Source: Calditrichia bacterium (GTDB taxonomy: Bacteria > Calditrichota > Calditrichia > RBG-13-44-9 > J075). From it: DNA of 64,000 nucleotides. The notes beneath the pieces are model-generated. The model was given only the letters and a program-made list of their open reading frames with translations, had not been told where the DNA came from and searched no databases. This document shows positions 26,114 through 34,570 of the stretch, in pieces; the stretch's first letter is position 1; each line of letters begins with the position of its first letter. The translations under genes and the position numbers were made by a program. Location of the stretch: the NCBI GenBank assembly GCA_028284905.1, contig JANQQU010000022.1, positions 124,001 through 188,000 on the forward strand, in the 5' to 3' direction.

Positions 26114-26548
26114 GTGAGAACAGATTATTCCAAACCGGAAGAGATTCTCGAAGGTAGAAAATGGCATCTGGTAGATGCTAGCGACCTCGTTCTCGGACGT
26201 GTCGCAACGCGTGTCGCGCGTTTGTTACAAGGCAAGCATAAGCCTAATTATGCCCCGCATCAAGACGTGGGTGATTTTGTTGTTGTGGTTAACGCCGAAA
26301 AAATTCGTTTAACCGGTAATAAAGCTGACCAGAAGACTTACTTTAGCCACTCCGGCTATCCTGGCGGTGGAAAACTGGTGCCTTTTAAGCGAATGATCGA
26401 AAGAAAGCCGCAACATGTTATCGAACATGCAGTGCGTTTAATGCTTCCGAAGAATGCACTCGGCCGTAAGATGTTCAAGAAATTAAAAGTGTATGCCGGG
26501 GAAAATCACCCGCATGAAGCACAACAACCGGAAGCGATTAAACTTTAA
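26114..26548 (+). CDS. rplM: 50S ribosomal protein L13
   Basis: This 144-residue L13 is an early-assembly protein of the large subunit. Recognisable blocks are [50 protein letters not shown] and [20 protein letters not shown]. The start is the GTG at 26114 behind AAGGAGGAACCAAAA; the longer ATG-initiated frame from 26063 overlaps the promoter. It leads the conserved L13-S9-S2-EF-Ts order. Confidence 0.98.
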   Translation: MRTDYSKPEEILEGRKWHLVDASDLVLGRVATRVARLLQGKHKPNYAPHQDVGDFVVVVNAEKIRLTGNKADQKTYFSHSGYPGGGKLVPFKRMIERKPQHVIEHAVRLMLPKNALGRKMFKKLKVYAGENHPHEAQQPEAIKL

Positions 26549-26561
26549 TTAAGGAGGAAGT

Positions 26562-26948
26562 ATGGAAATCTATAATGCACTAGGTCGCCGAAAGTCCTCC
26601 GTTGCTCGCGTACGTTTAATGCCCGGTAGTGGCAAAATCGTCGTAAACAATCAAGAGGTGCTGGAATATTTCAAGCGCGAAACTTTGAAGATGGTTATTA
26701 ACCAGCCGTTCGAAGTTACTGAAACTCTTGGTAAGTTTGACGTCTATGCGAATATCAACGGTGGTGGTCTTTCCGGCCAGGCAGGTGCTCTTCGTTTAGG
26801 GATTTCCCGTGCACTGACCAAGTGGAACGCAGATACTCGTTCCGAGCTGAAGTCTGCCGGATTCCTAACAAGAGATTCACGGGAAGTTGAGCGTAAGAAA
26901 TACGGTCAGCCGAAAGCCCGTAAGAATTTCCAGTTCTCGAAGCGTTAA
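26562..26948 (+). CDS. rpsI: 30S ribosomal protein S9
   Basis: This 128-residue S9 is a small-subunit head protein whose C-terminal tail reaches the P-site tRNA. It shows [19 protein letters not shown] near the start, [20 protein letters not shown], and the terminal [16 protein letters not shown] with the invariant last Arg. It is separated from rplM by 13 bp, with AAGGAGG upstream. Confidence 0.98.
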   Translation: MEIYNALGRRKSSVARVRLMPGSGKIVVNNQEVLEYFKRETLKMVINQPFEVTETLGKFDVYANINGGGLSGQAGALRLGISRALTKWNADTRSELKSAGFLTRDSREVERKKYGQPKARKNFQFSKR

Positions 26949-26965
26949 TTCGTTTGGAGATTATG

Positions 26966-27042
26966 CCCTGTTTCAGGGATTTAGCTAATTTTATCACGCA
27001 CATTGTTAACCCTTTCATTCGGGTGCCCTCAAGAGTAGGGTT
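26966..27042 (+). promoter_or_regulatory. Possible structured leader before rpsB
   Basis: The 138 bp between rpsI and rpsB contain two potential stems: CCCTG/CAGGG (26966-26970/26974-26978) and AACCCT/AGGGTT (27008-27013/27037-27042). S2 operons are often autoregulated through such leaders, but no known leader family was matched. The first hairpin could also act as a weak terminator. Confidence 0.3.
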
Positions 27043-27089
27043 TTGAAAGAGCCGGTTAGCAATGGAGGATTAACCCTTAAGGAGTATTG

Positions 27090-27821
27090 ATGAAAACGAA
27101 AGTCGAAGATCTACTTCGTTCAGGTGTGCATTTTGGCCACCTCACCCGCCGGTGGAATCCGAAGATGCGTTCGAATATTTTCATGCAACGCAACAATATC
27201 CACATCATCGATCTGAATAAGACCATGCAGCATTTAAAAGTTGCTTATAATGCCCTTCGCGAAATTGTCGCGGATGGTGAAGAAGTGTTGCTGGTAGGCA
27301 CCAAAAAGCAGGCGCAGGGGATTGTGCAATCCGAAGCGACTCGTTGTGGCATGCCTTACATTACGGAAAGATGGCTTGGTGGAACCTTAACCAACTTCTC
27401 AACGATTAAGAAAAGTATCCGAAAGTTGGAAGGCCTGGAAAAGAAATTCCATGACGGCACGGCAGAAAATCTGACCAAAAAAGAGCGCCTCAATATGGAG
27501 CGCGAAATTGAAAAAATGAAAAAAATCTTTTCTGGTATTCAGGAAATGCGCCGGATTCCCGGAGCCGTTTTCGTAGTAGATACCAAAAAAGAAGAAATCG
27601 CCATTAAAGAAGCACGTAAACTTGGCGTACCTATCTTCGCAATTGTTGATACTAATTGCGATCCAGATGAAGTTGATTATCCGATTCCGGGTAATGACGA
27701 TTCCTCAAAATCTGTTGGCATTATTATCAAAACCCTGATTGACGGTATTGTTGATATGCAGGCTGAAAAAGATGCCAAGCAGGAAGAACAAAAAGCAGCA
27801 AAAGAAGACGAAAAAGCGTAA
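27090..27821 (+). CDS. rpsB: 30S ribosomal protein S2
   Basis: This 243-residue S2 has LLRSGVHFGHLTRRWNPKM near the start, FMQRNNIHIIDLNKT, TERWLGGTLTNFSTIKKSI, and VVDTKKEEIAIKEARKLGVP with the later IVDTNCDPDEVDYPIPGNDD. The ATG at 27090 follows AAGGAG; an overlapping TTG at 27087 is ignored. The C-terminal tail is rich in Lys, Glu and Ala. It precedes tsf, as in most bacteria. Confidence 0.98.
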   Translation: MKTKVEDLLRSGVHFGHLTRRWNPKMRSNIFMQRNNIHIIDLNKTMQHLKVAYNALREIVADGEEVLLVGTKKQAQGIVQSEATRCGMPYITERWLGGTLTNFSTIKKSIRKLEGLEKKFHDGTAENLTKKERLNMEREIEKMKKIFSGIQEMRRIPGAVFVVDTKKEEIAIKEARKLGVPIFAIVDTNCDPDEVDYPIPGNDDSSKSVGIIIKTLIDGIVDMQAEKDAKQEEQKAAKEDEKA

Positions 27822-27845
27822 CTGAAAACAGGAGCAGTATTTATC

Positions 27846-28445
27846 ATGGCAAATATTACAGCCGCAATGGTAAAAGAATTGCGGGATAAAACAGGTGCCG
27901 GAATGATGGACTGCAAGAAAGCCTTGCAGGAAAATGACGGCGACGTAGAAAAAGCAATTGACTTTTTAAGAAAAAAAGGTATCGCAAAAGCTGAGAAAAA
28001 AGCCAGCCGTGCAGCAAATGATGGTTTGGTAGAAGCTTACATTCACATGGGTGGAAAGCTCGGTGTTTTGCTGGAAATAAATTGTGAAACGGACTTTGTT
28101 GCAAAAACGGATGATTTTAAGAGTTTTGTCCGTGATATCGCAATGCACGTTGCCGCTTCCGATCCGATGACCGTTAGCAGAGAAGAGATTTCAGAAGACA
28201 TTCTTAAGCGCGAGCGTGAGATTTTCACTGCGTCCGCACTGGATTCTGGTAAGCCTGAGCACATCGTTGAGAAAATCGTCGATGGCCGTATGGAAAAGTT
28301 TTTCTCTGAGCGCGTATTATTGGAGCAGCCTTACATTCGCGATGACAAAAAAACGATCAAAGATTATTTGACCGAAACCATCGGTAAACTTGGCGAGAAT
28401 ATCACTATTCGCCGTTTTGTTCGCTTCAAAATCGGAGACGAATAA
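27846..28445 (+). CDS. tsf: Elongation factor Ts, short form
   Basis: EF-Ts recycles EF-Tu from its GDP form. The N-terminal UBA-like helices show [19 protein letters not shown] and [14 protein letters not shown], followed by [19 protein letters not shown]. At 199 residues it is well short of the roughly 280-residue enterobacterial protein and matches the single-core-repeat form known from Thermus-like lineages. It is otherwise intact and lies between rpsB and pyrH. Confidence 0.97.
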   Translation: MANITAAMVKELRDKTGAGMMDCKKALQENDGDVEKAIDFLRKKGIAKAEKKASRAANDGLVEAYIHMGGKLGVLLEINCETDFVAKTDDFKSFVRDIAMHVAASDPMTVSREEISEDILKREREIFTASALDSGKPEHIVEKIVDGRMEKFFSERVLLEQPYIRDDKKTIKDYLTETIGKLGENITIRRFVRFKIGDE

Positions 28446-28447
28446 AT

Positions 28448-29167
28448 ATGAGTAATAATGTCGCCTATAAACGCGTATTGCTGAAGTTGAGTGGAGAATC
28501 GTTGGCCGGCACAGACAAGTATGGTATTAATCTTGATGTGTTAAGACGATTCGCTGGAGACGTAAAGAAAGTTGTGGATCTGGGTCTGGAACTCGCGGTA
28601 GTAATTGGTGGCGGCAATATTTTTCGAGGTATTTCAGCAGCAGCCCGGGAAATGGACCGGGTTTCTGCTGACTATATGGGAATGCTAGCAACAGTTATCA
28701 ATTCCATGGCAATGCAGAATGCGTTGGAAAATGTCGGTGTTGATACCCGGGTATTAACAGCAATTCCGATGGATCAAATTGCTGAACCGTTTATCCGTAG
28801 AAGAGCGGTACGGCACCTGGAAAAAAAACGGGTGGTAATTTTCGCTGCCGGCACCGGAAATCCTTATTTTACCACGGATACTGCAGCAGTACTTCGTGCT
28901 GTAGAAATTGAAGCGGAAGTAATTCTGAAAGGTACCCGCGTAGATGGCGTTTATACAGCCGATCCGGAAAAAGACCCGGATGCGGTGAAGTATACCGAAC
29001 TTTCTTATATGAAAGTTTTGGAAGACAGCTTACGGGTAATGGACACAACCGCTATTACTTTGTCGATGGATAATAAATTGCCAATTACTGTGTTTAATAT
29101 GGAAAAAGAAGGTAACTTGAAAAGAGTTGTCTTAGGTGAACCTATTGGAACGAAAGTAAGGGGGTAA
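28448..29167 (+). CDS. pyrH: Uridylate kinase
   Basis: This 239-residue UMP kinase of the amino-acid kinase fold makes UDP for nucleotide and sugar synthesis. Family blocks are [46 protein letters not shown] and [18 protein letters not shown]. It starts 2 bp after tsf and is followed within 4 bp by frr, consistent with one translationally coupled operon. Confidence 0.97.
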   Translation: MSNNVAYKRVLLKLSGESLAGTDKYGINLDVLRRFAGDVKKVVDLGLELAVVIGGGNIFRGISAAAREMDRVSADYMGMLATVINSMAMQNALENVGVDTRVLTAIPMDQIAEPFIRRRAVRHLEKKRVVIFAAGTGNPYFTTDTAAVLRAVEIEAEVILKGTRVDGVYTADPEKDPDAVKYTELSYMKVLEDSLRVMDTTAITLSMDNKLPITVFNMEKEGNLKRVVLGEPIGTKVRG

Positions 29168-29171
29168 TAAT

Positions 29172-29732
29172 ATGTCCTTAAATGATGTTTACGCAGATGC
29201 AAAAGAAAGAATGGATAAATCTTTTGACCATTTGCAACAGGAATTAGCAAAAATTCGCACCGGGCGGGCAACCCCTGCTTTGTTGGATACGGTGAGAGTC
29301 GATTACTACGGCACTCCCACACCATTGAACCAGGTGGCATCTGTAACGGCGCCGGAAGCGCGCTTATTAGTTGTGCAGCCCTGGGAGAAACGGCTTATTC
29401 CCGACATTGAAAAAGCGATACAAACGGCAGATCTAGGCTTAAATCCATCTAATGATGGAAATGTCGTTCGTGTGCCAATTCCGGAGTTGAGTAATGAAAG
29501 ACGGCAAGATCTGGTAAAACTGGTTAAGAAGAATTGTGAAGATGCCAGAATTGCAACCAGAAATATCCGCCGGGATGCTAATGATGTTATTAAAAAAATG
29601 GAAAAAAATCACGAGATCTCCGAAGACAATAGCCATGATGGCCATGATAAAGTCCAGGAGATAACGAACAATCATATCAAAAAAATCGATGAGCTCTTGA
29701 GCAGAAAAGAAACTGAGATTTTAGGTGATTGA
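29172..29732 (+). CDS. frr: Ribosome recycling factor
   Basis: This 186-residue RRF splits post-termination ribosomes together with EF-G. It shows ELAKIRTGRATPALLDTVRV, YYGTPTPLNQVASV, VVQPWEKRLIPDIEKAI and the C-terminal KKIDELLSRKETEIL. Residues about 145-160 include an extra His/Asp-rich patch (SEDNSHDGHDKVQE). A terminator follows at 29763-29784. Confidence 0.97.
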   Translation: MSLNDVYADAKERMDKSFDHLQQELAKIRTGRATPALLDTVRVDYYGTPTPLNQVASVTAPEARLLVVQPWEKRLIPDIEKAIQTADLGLNPSNDGNVVRVPIPELSNERRQDLVKLVKKNCEDARIATRNIRRDANDVIKKMEKNHEISEDNSHDGHDKVQEITNNHIKKIDELLSRKETEILGD

Positions 29733-29762
29733 TTAAAATATTACACAATTTCAAAACTTAAA

Positions 29763-29784
29763 GAGCTGGGCTGTTGCCCGGCTC
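29763..29784 (+). terminator. Terminator between frr and lpxB
   Basis: A 9-bp stem, GAGCTGGGC (29763-29771) with GCCCGGCTC (29776-29784) including one G-T pair, is followed by five T. It would cut the S2-RRF operon from lpxB, which then depends on read-through or an unseen promoter. Confidence 0.75.
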
Positions 29785-29812
29785 TTTTTGTATACTTCAT
29801 ATAAGAATAACT

Positions 29813-30970
29813 ATGTCGAAAAAGATCATGATCATCGCCGGGGAAATTTCCGGCGACCAGCACGCCGCAGACCTCATTGAAGAACTGAAGAAATTGCAAC
29901 CGCAGTGGCAATTTGAGGGCATTGGCGGGGAAGAGTTGAAAGCACACGGAGTAAAACTTCACTATCATCTCTCCCAATTGGCGGTGTTGGGGTTTGCGGA
30001 AATTATTAAGCATCTGCCGTTTATCCGGAAAGTGCTGAAACATCTCCGGGAAGAGTTGTCGAAAGGGATTGATGCTGTCATACTCGTTGATTATCCCGGA
30101 TTCAATTTGCGTGTTGCAAAAATCGCTAAGGCATTGGGCATTCCTGTCATTTACTACATTAGTCCGCAATTGTGGGCATGGGGCGAGAAGCGGGTAGAAA
30201 AGATGCGCCAACATGTCGACTTATTGCTGGTTTTATTTCAGTTTGAAGTTGACTTTTATAAAAAACATAATATTGTCGCAGAATTTGTCGGCCACCCATT
30301 GGTGGAGCAAATTGATGTTCAAGCTACTGAGGCAGAATTTAGGGAGAAGCATCAACTTCCGGCGGATAAACCGATTATTGGTATTCTTCCGGGTTCCCGG
30401 GAAATGGAAGTGCGAGAGTTGTTGCCGATAATGATTACCATCGCTCGCAATATCGGTGAGAAACACGATGCATTGCCGGTGATAGGGAAAGCCGGTCAAT
30501 TGGCGGAAAGTATTTACGATCCGATATTGAAAGAAAACGCGGACATCCCGGTAATAGATCAGGATACGCATGGATTGATGAAGTATGCTTATGCTGCAAT
30601 GGTTGCCAGTGGCACCGCAACCCTGGAAGCCGGGTATCTCCAGACGCCGATGGCAGTGCTGTATAAGGTTTCACCATTTACTTATCACCTTGGTAAAATT
30701 TTAATTAAAATAAAGAATATTGCCCTGGTAAATATCGTTTGCGGAAAAACAGTGGTGCCGGAATTCATTCAAAAAGATATAACTATCCCCGGTATTAGTT
30801 CGGCGCTGGATCGCTATTTCTCTGATAAGAATCATTATAATACTATTAAAACCGAGCTGGCTGCGGTTAAAGAGGCATTAGGGGGAAAAGGAGCTTCCGC
30901 CAGAACTGCAGAGAAAATAAATATTTTCCTGAGCAAGCAGGGGAGATCCTCAGATTCGGAGGATTTATAG
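29813..30970 (+). CDS. lpxB: Lipid-A-disaccharide synthase
   Basis: LpxB joins UDP-2,3-diacyl-GlcN and lipid X to form the lipid A disaccharide at the inner membrane. The 385-residue glycosyltransferase shows MIIAGEISGDQHAADL, GIGGEEL, VDYPGFNLRVAK, YYISPQLWAWGEKR, FVGHPLVE and ILPGSREMEV, then VASGTATLEAG. The ATG at 29813 begins the conserved N-terminus; upstream in-frame codons overlap the frr terminator. Its presence shows that the cell makes lipid A. Other lpx genes are not in this window. Confidence 0.96.
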   Translation: MSKKIMIIAGEISGDQHAADLIEELKKLQPQWQFEGIGGEELKAHGVKLHYHLSQLAVLGFAEIIKHLPFIRKVLKHLREELSKGIDAVILVDYPGFNLRVAKIAKALGIPVIYYISPQLWAWGEKRVEKMRQHVDLLLVLFQFEVDFYKKHNIVAEFVGHPLVEQIDVQATEAEFREKHQLPADKPIIGILPGSREMEVRELLPIMITIARNIGEKHDALPVIGKAGQLAESIYDPILKENADIPVIDQDTHGLMKYAYAAMVASGTATLEAGYLQTPMAVLYKVSPFTYHLGKILIKIKNIALVNIVCGKTVVPEFIQKDITIPGISSALDRYFSDKNHYNTIKTELAAVKEALGGKGASARTAEKINIFLSKQGRSSDSEDL

Positions 30971-30998
30971 ATCTTTTTAAGACTATCGTTTGTCCTCA

Positions 30999-31039
30999 AA
31001 TATGAATGCCGGCAATTTAGGGCTGCCGGCATTCATATT
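30999..31039. terminator. Perfect 16-bp inverted repeat between converging genes
   Basis: AATATGAATGCCGGCA (30999-31014) and TGCCGGCATTCATATT (31024-31039) form a perfect 16-bp stem with a 9-nt loop. It lies between lpxB and the opposing small gene and probably ends transcription from both sides, although neither strand has a clear T-run after the stem. Confidence 0.6.
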
Positions 31040-31092
31040 ATTGGCGTGGGAAGACGATCTTATTGACTTCCCTCGTCTGGCAGTCTTTCCCT

Positions 31093-31341
31093 TCAGTAAG
31101 TGAAGTTCTCCAGCACTTGTTCCCGGGAATAGACGATTTTACGAATTGTCTCTGTTGAAAGATAACCGAATTCTTGTTGTAATTGAGTGATGATATCTTT
31201 CGGTTTATGATGCGACTTTAACGTCGCAAATTTTTCTCTGATATAGTGATCACGAATTGCACGTTCATTTAGGAACCCCTTTTCCCATAACGCTTCGAAC
31301 TGCTCGTCATTTAAAAACTCTTTCAATGGATTACTATACAT
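31093..31341 (-). CDS. Small protein with a helix-turn-helix-like C-terminus
   Basis: This 82-residue protein is not assigned to a family. The second half, with IREKF, then PKDIITQLQQEFGYLSTETI and RKIVY, has the pattern of a DNA-binding helix-turn-helix and recalls the Mor/sigma-region-4-like type. The ATG at 31341 has AGGAGG 5 nt upstream; an in-frame GTG at 31344 is too close to that site to be used. It stands alone in an otherwise gene-poor stretch. A regulatory role is inference. Confidence 0.55.
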   Translation of the reverse strand: MYSNPLKEFLNDEQFEALWEKGFLNERAIRDHYIREKFATLKSHHKPKDIITQLQQEFGYLSTETIRKIVYSREQVLENFTY

Positions 31342-31961
31342 CACTACCTCCTAAGTGTAGATGAATAGATGGTTTAACCTGAACAAAATAGTGTGTAGTA
31401 GCAATGTTTTCCGGACGAACCTCCCGATTTAAATTCATACATAATTTCCCCTGTAAAAATGAAATCTAGGCTGTAAATATTGATTTGACAGATTAGATTC
31501 GAAAATGCTGGAGAAAATAGCATTCTCTCACACTGAAAATCAGAGTTGCAGCGCTGGTATAGCATCATTTTTACGTCTAACTGTTGGATGAATCCTCAGT
31601 AATTATCATCGTTTAAGAGATATTTCACTTCTCAATCCGGTGATAAAGACGGACTTATCCTGCTTGTGGGCCGGGTAATAAAAACAGGATGATTGAGTAA
31701 TTAAAGAACGAAACTAAAATTTAGGCAGGTAACAAATGATCAATAAGAGTCTGGGGGTTTGATTAAACAAATTTCTTATTAAGTCGAATCTAAAGCAGGG
31801 GATATTGGAAAACAAGGGATTTTTTCCCCCCTTTTTTCGAAGATTGCCGAAAAGGAAAAATCCGTTATATTCTTTCAATTTATATTCGTATAATATGCCT
31901 TGATTGGATCGGTATTAGATGAAATTTATACGCTTGTTCTTGTAGGTAAACGGTTGTTAAC
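31342..31961. other. Gene-poor AT-rich spacer before the ccm operon
   Basis: This 620-base region holds no confident gene. It contains a possible 22-residue minus-strand peptide (31374-31442, listed separately), a weak AAGGG/CCCTT hairpin with T-run at about 31814-31837, and a TATAAT at 31889-31894 without a good -35. A TTGATT at 31900 and TTATAC at 31926 are 20 bp apart and thus doubtful as the ccmA promoter. No tRNA, riboswitch or repeat was recognised. It is the largest gene-free stretch in the window. Confidence 0.4.
31374..31442 (-). CDS. Possible 22-residue peptide
   Basis: An ATG at 31442 (minus strand) follows AGGGGAAATT and opens a 22-codon frame, starting MYEFKSGGSSGKHCYY and containing two cysteines. 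It ends 32 bp before the small helix-turn-helix gene on the same strand. A Gly/Ser-rich linker followed by a Cys/Tyr-rich end recalls small precursor peptides, but no maturation enzyme is nearby and chance is a real possibility. Confidence 0.22.
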   Translation of the reverse strand: MYEFKSGGSSGKHCYYTLFCSG

Positions 31962-32573
31962 ATGAAAATTGTTGTCGAAAACATAGAGAAGAAATTTCGT
32001 TACCACTCCGTTCTGAAAGATGTCAATTTTGAATTGCAATCACCGGGTTCGCTGGTGATTACCGGTTCCAATGGATCGGGAAAAACGACCCTCGTAAAAA
32101 TACTTTGCGGATTACTCTCCCCTACAAAAGGTAAAGTTCGGCTGATTAAGAACGGCAATGAAATTCCTGCGGCAGAGCAACGATTTCACTTTGGCCTGGT
32201 CGGACCATATTTACAATTGTACAAGGATTTAACCGCCTGGGAAAACTTGTTATTCTTTGCAAAAGTACGCGGCACACAACCGGATATAGACAGGTTGAAA
32301 AATTTGATAGAAAGTGTCGGTTTAAAAGGGAGAGAACACGAAGAGTTAAAAAATTATTCTTCCGGAATGCTTCAACGGGTAAAATATCTTACGGCCATTT
32401 ACCATGAACCTGAAATTCTTGTTCTTGATGAGCCAACATCAAATCTGGATGAGGCTGGTAAAAACTTTGTTCGGCAAACGATTGCGGCGCAAAGTGAGAA
32501 GGGAATGGTCATAATCGCCACCAATGAACCGGAGGAGGTCGCGCTTGGCAAGCAGCGTGTTGAGATTGCTTAA
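31962..32573 (+). CDS. ccmA: Heme exporter ATPase CcmA
   Basis: CcmA is the ABC ATPase that, with CcmB, powers release of heme-loaded CcmE in System I cytochrome c maturation. The 203-residue protein has Walker A GSNGSGKTTLVKIL (about 35-48), signature NYSSGMLQRVKY, and Walker B EILVLDEPTSNLDEAG. The length suits CcmA, which is short for an ABC ATPase. The family call is supported by the following ccmB and ccmC. Its end overlaps the start of ccmB. Confidence 0.93.
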   Translation: MKIVVENIEKKFRYHSVLKDVNFELQSPGSLVITGSNGSGKTTLVKILCGLLSPTKGKVRLIKNGNEIPAAEQRFHFGLVGPYLQLYKDLTAWENLLFFAKVRGTQPDIDRLKNLIESVGLKGREHEELKNYSSGMLQRVKYLTAIYHEPEILVLDEPTSNLDEAGKNFVRQTIAAQSEKGMVIIATNEPEEVALGKQRVEIA

Positions 32574-33228
32574 ACAAAGCCTGATTGTCTTTCGGAAGGA
32601 TTTCCAACTGGAATTCCGTACTCGTTATGCGCTAAATGCAATTGCCCTTTTCGCGGTAACAACCTTAACGGTGATCAGCTTTTCAATCGGCCCGACGCGC
32701 CTTAACAGTACAGTGCTGGCGCCATTGTTGTGGATCGTATTGTTCTTTTCAGCTATTTCCGGACTTGCACATGTCTTTGTTCGGGAAGAAGAACAGCAAA
32801 CGGCAGATACCCTGCGACTGGTAGTTCCTCCAACGGCGGTATTATTAGGGAAATGGTTCTTTAATGTCGCACTGCTAATTGGATTGGAAATAATTGTTTT
32901 ACCGTTATTCTTTATTATGATGAATGCAAGGGTTGAAAGTTTGGACATTTTGCTGGCGGTTGTTTTCTTCGGAGGGCTTGCCCTGGCATCGGTGGCGACG
33001 ATTATTGCTGCGATAATCGCCATATCGGGAAGCCGTGGCGCGCTTTTTGCAGTTTTGTCATTCCCTATTGCGTTACCGGTTTTATTGTCGGCGATTCACA
33101 GCACGCAATTAGCATTGGAAGGGGCCGCGTTTATTGATTGTTTGGATGACTTAAGAGTGTTATTTTCCTTTAATGTAGTGATTGTAACGACGGCGATAAT
33201 GGTTTTTGAATTTGTTTGGAGAAAGTAA
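32545..33228 (+). CDS. ccmB: Heme exporter membrane subunit CcmB
   Basis: This 227-residue, six-helix inner-membrane subunit partners CcmA. The conserved motif FVREEEQQTADTLRLVV (second cytoplasmic loop) is typical of CcmB. I prefer a TTG start at 32545, because GGAGGAGG at 32531-32538 lies 6-7 nt upstream; the ATG at 32524 lies before that site. Either start overlaps ccmA. The stop shares a base with the ccmC ATG (TAATG), indicating coupling. Confidence 0.88.
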   Translation: MASSVLRLLKQSLIVFRKDFQLEFRTRYALNAIALFAVTTLTVISFSIGPTRLNSTVLAPLLWIVLFFSAISGLAHVFVREEEQQTADTLRLVVPPTAVLLGKWFFNVALLIGLEIIVLPLFFIMMNARVESLDILLAVVFFGGLALASVATIIAAIIAISGSRGALFAVLSFPIALPVLLSAIHSTQLALEGAAFIDCLDDLRVLFSFNVVIVTTAIMVFEFVWRK

Positions 33229-33911
33229 TGAATTTTCGAAAAGATTGGTGGAAATGGTTATGCGCTTTGTGGATGATTGGCGTTATTGTGGCAGCCTTTT
33301 TATATGCCCCTCGAGCCAAAGCCCTTGGTGAAACCACACGTATCCTTTTTTTTCACGTGCCCTGTGCCTGGATCGCCACCATTGCGTTTTTAGCTTCGGC
33401 AGTTTACAGCATTAAGTATCTACGCAGCAATGCGCTCGAAAATGATATCCGTGCAATGGCTTCTGCGCATATCGGATTGGTTTTTACTGTATTGGCCTCT
33501 GTAAGCGGTGCTGTTTGGGCGAATGAAATATGGGGACATCCCTGGAATTGGGATCCACGGCAAACCTCGATCTTTATACTGATGTTGATCTACAGTGCAT
33601 ATTTTGCACTTCGTTCCTCTGTGGAAGAAGACGATAAGAAAGCCCGCCTGGCAGCAGTTTATTCCATAATTGCCTTTGTGACCGTACCATTCTTCATGTA
33701 TATCGCCCCGCGCCTTTATGAATCATTACATCCGGATCCGCTGATTAATGAAGAAGGTAAGGTGAAAATGGGACCGAAAATGCAGCAGGTTTTTTTCGCT
33801 TCATTCTTTGGCTTCACATTACTATATATCTGGGTCTTTCAGTTAAAAACAGAATCTATTTTACTTGTTAGAAAATTCGAAGAAAAAATTAATAATAAAC
33901 CTGGTGTCTGA
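33228..33911 (+). CDS. ccmC: Cytochrome c assembly protein CcmC
   Basis: CcmC is a six-helix heme-handling membrane protein that loads heme onto CcmE. The 227-residue protein has the tryptophan-rich WWD segment WANEIWGHPWNWDPRQTS (about 105-122) and two flanking histidines, in FFHVPCAW and ASAHIGLV. The ATG at 33228 overlaps the ccmB stop, with GGAGAAAG upstream. CcmC belongs to the same heme-handling superfamily as CcmF and CcsA; length and operon order support CcmC. Confidence 0.95.
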   Translation: MNFRKDWWKWLCALWMIGVIVAAFLYAPRAKALGETTRILFFHVPCAWIATIAFLASAVYSIKYLRSNALENDIRAMASAHIGLVFTVLASVSGAVWANEIWGHPWNWDPRQTSIFILMLIYSAYFALRSSVEEDDKKARLAAVYSIIAFVTVPFFMYIAPRLYESLHPDPLINEEGKVKMGPKMQQVFFASFFGFTLLYIWVFQLKTESILLVRKFEEKINNKPGV

Positions 33912-33913
33912 AA

Positions 33914-34120
33914 ATGCTGAGTCTGTTGACAATTTTTACAAAAAGCCCTGCCCTGCAGGATACTGCGGCGGCGATGACAACGCCTGAGAAAGTAGTTGGT
34001 GAAGATATTTATGTTGTTATGACGGTTACCCTGATCGTTTTTGGCGGTGTTTTATTCTACCTGTTTCACCTGGGCAACAAATTGAATTCATTAAAAAAGA
34101 GGATTGACAGTCAGTCATAA
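33914..34120 (+). CDS. CcmD-like small membrane protein
   Basis: This 68-residue protein has one transmembrane helix (about 32-52, DIYVVMTVTLIVFGGVLFYL) followed by a basic tail (KLNSLKKRID). CcmD has this topology and stabilises the CcmABC-CcmE complex. Sequence similarity among CcmD proteins is weak, so the call depends on position between ccmC and ccmE. It starts 2 bp after ccmC. Confidence 0.65.
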   Translation: MLSLLTIFTKSPALQDTAAAMTTPEKVVGEDIYVVMTVTLIVFGGVLFYLFHLGNKLNSLKKRIDSQS

Positions 34121-34177
34121 TTAGACCTAATTACAGTGCTTAAGTGTTAAAACAATATAAAATAAGGAGGCATCGAG

Positions 34178-34570
34178 ATGCAGCCTAAATACATCGTTGG
34201 ATCAATAATTGTTGTTGTGTTTATTGCCTTTGCCGCAATGAGTTTCCAAACATCGCTGACCCCTTACGTGCCTTTTTCTACGGCTATGGAATCAGGTAAA
34301 ACTGTTCAGGTTAAGGGAACAACTCTGGCGGAAAGTGCAAGGTATGATGAAGTCGGAAAGACGTTTAATTTCCGTCTGGTTGATGCTGCTGGTGATGAAA
34401 TGTTGATAATCTATAACGGTGTGAAGCCTTCTAATTTTGAGCAGGCGAAGGAAGTTGTTGCCAAAGGGCGCTATCATCAAGGGAATTTCCAGGCAGATGA
34501 ACTGCTGGTGAAATGCCCATCCAAATATGAAGCCGAAGGCGTAGAGCACCCGGAAGGGGTTAAACTATGA
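34178..34570 (+). CDS. ccmE: Heme chaperone CcmE, CXXXY type
   Basis: CcmE carries heme in the periplasm from CcmC to CcmF. The 130-residue protein has an N-terminal membrane anchor (about 5-22) and an OB-fold domain. Classical CcmE binds heme covalently through the His of HXXXY; here the motif is CPSKY at 113-117, the less common CXXXY form known from Desulfovibrio and archaea. Its stop overlaps the ccmF start (ATGA). AAGGAGG precedes the ATG. Confidence 0.93.
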   Translation: MQPKYIVGSIIVVVFIAFAAMSFQTSLTPYVPFSTAMESGKTVQVKGTTLAESARYDEVGKTFNFRLVDAAGDEMLIIYNGVKPSNFEQAKEVVAKGRYHQGNFQADELLVKCPSKYEAEGVEHPEGVKL

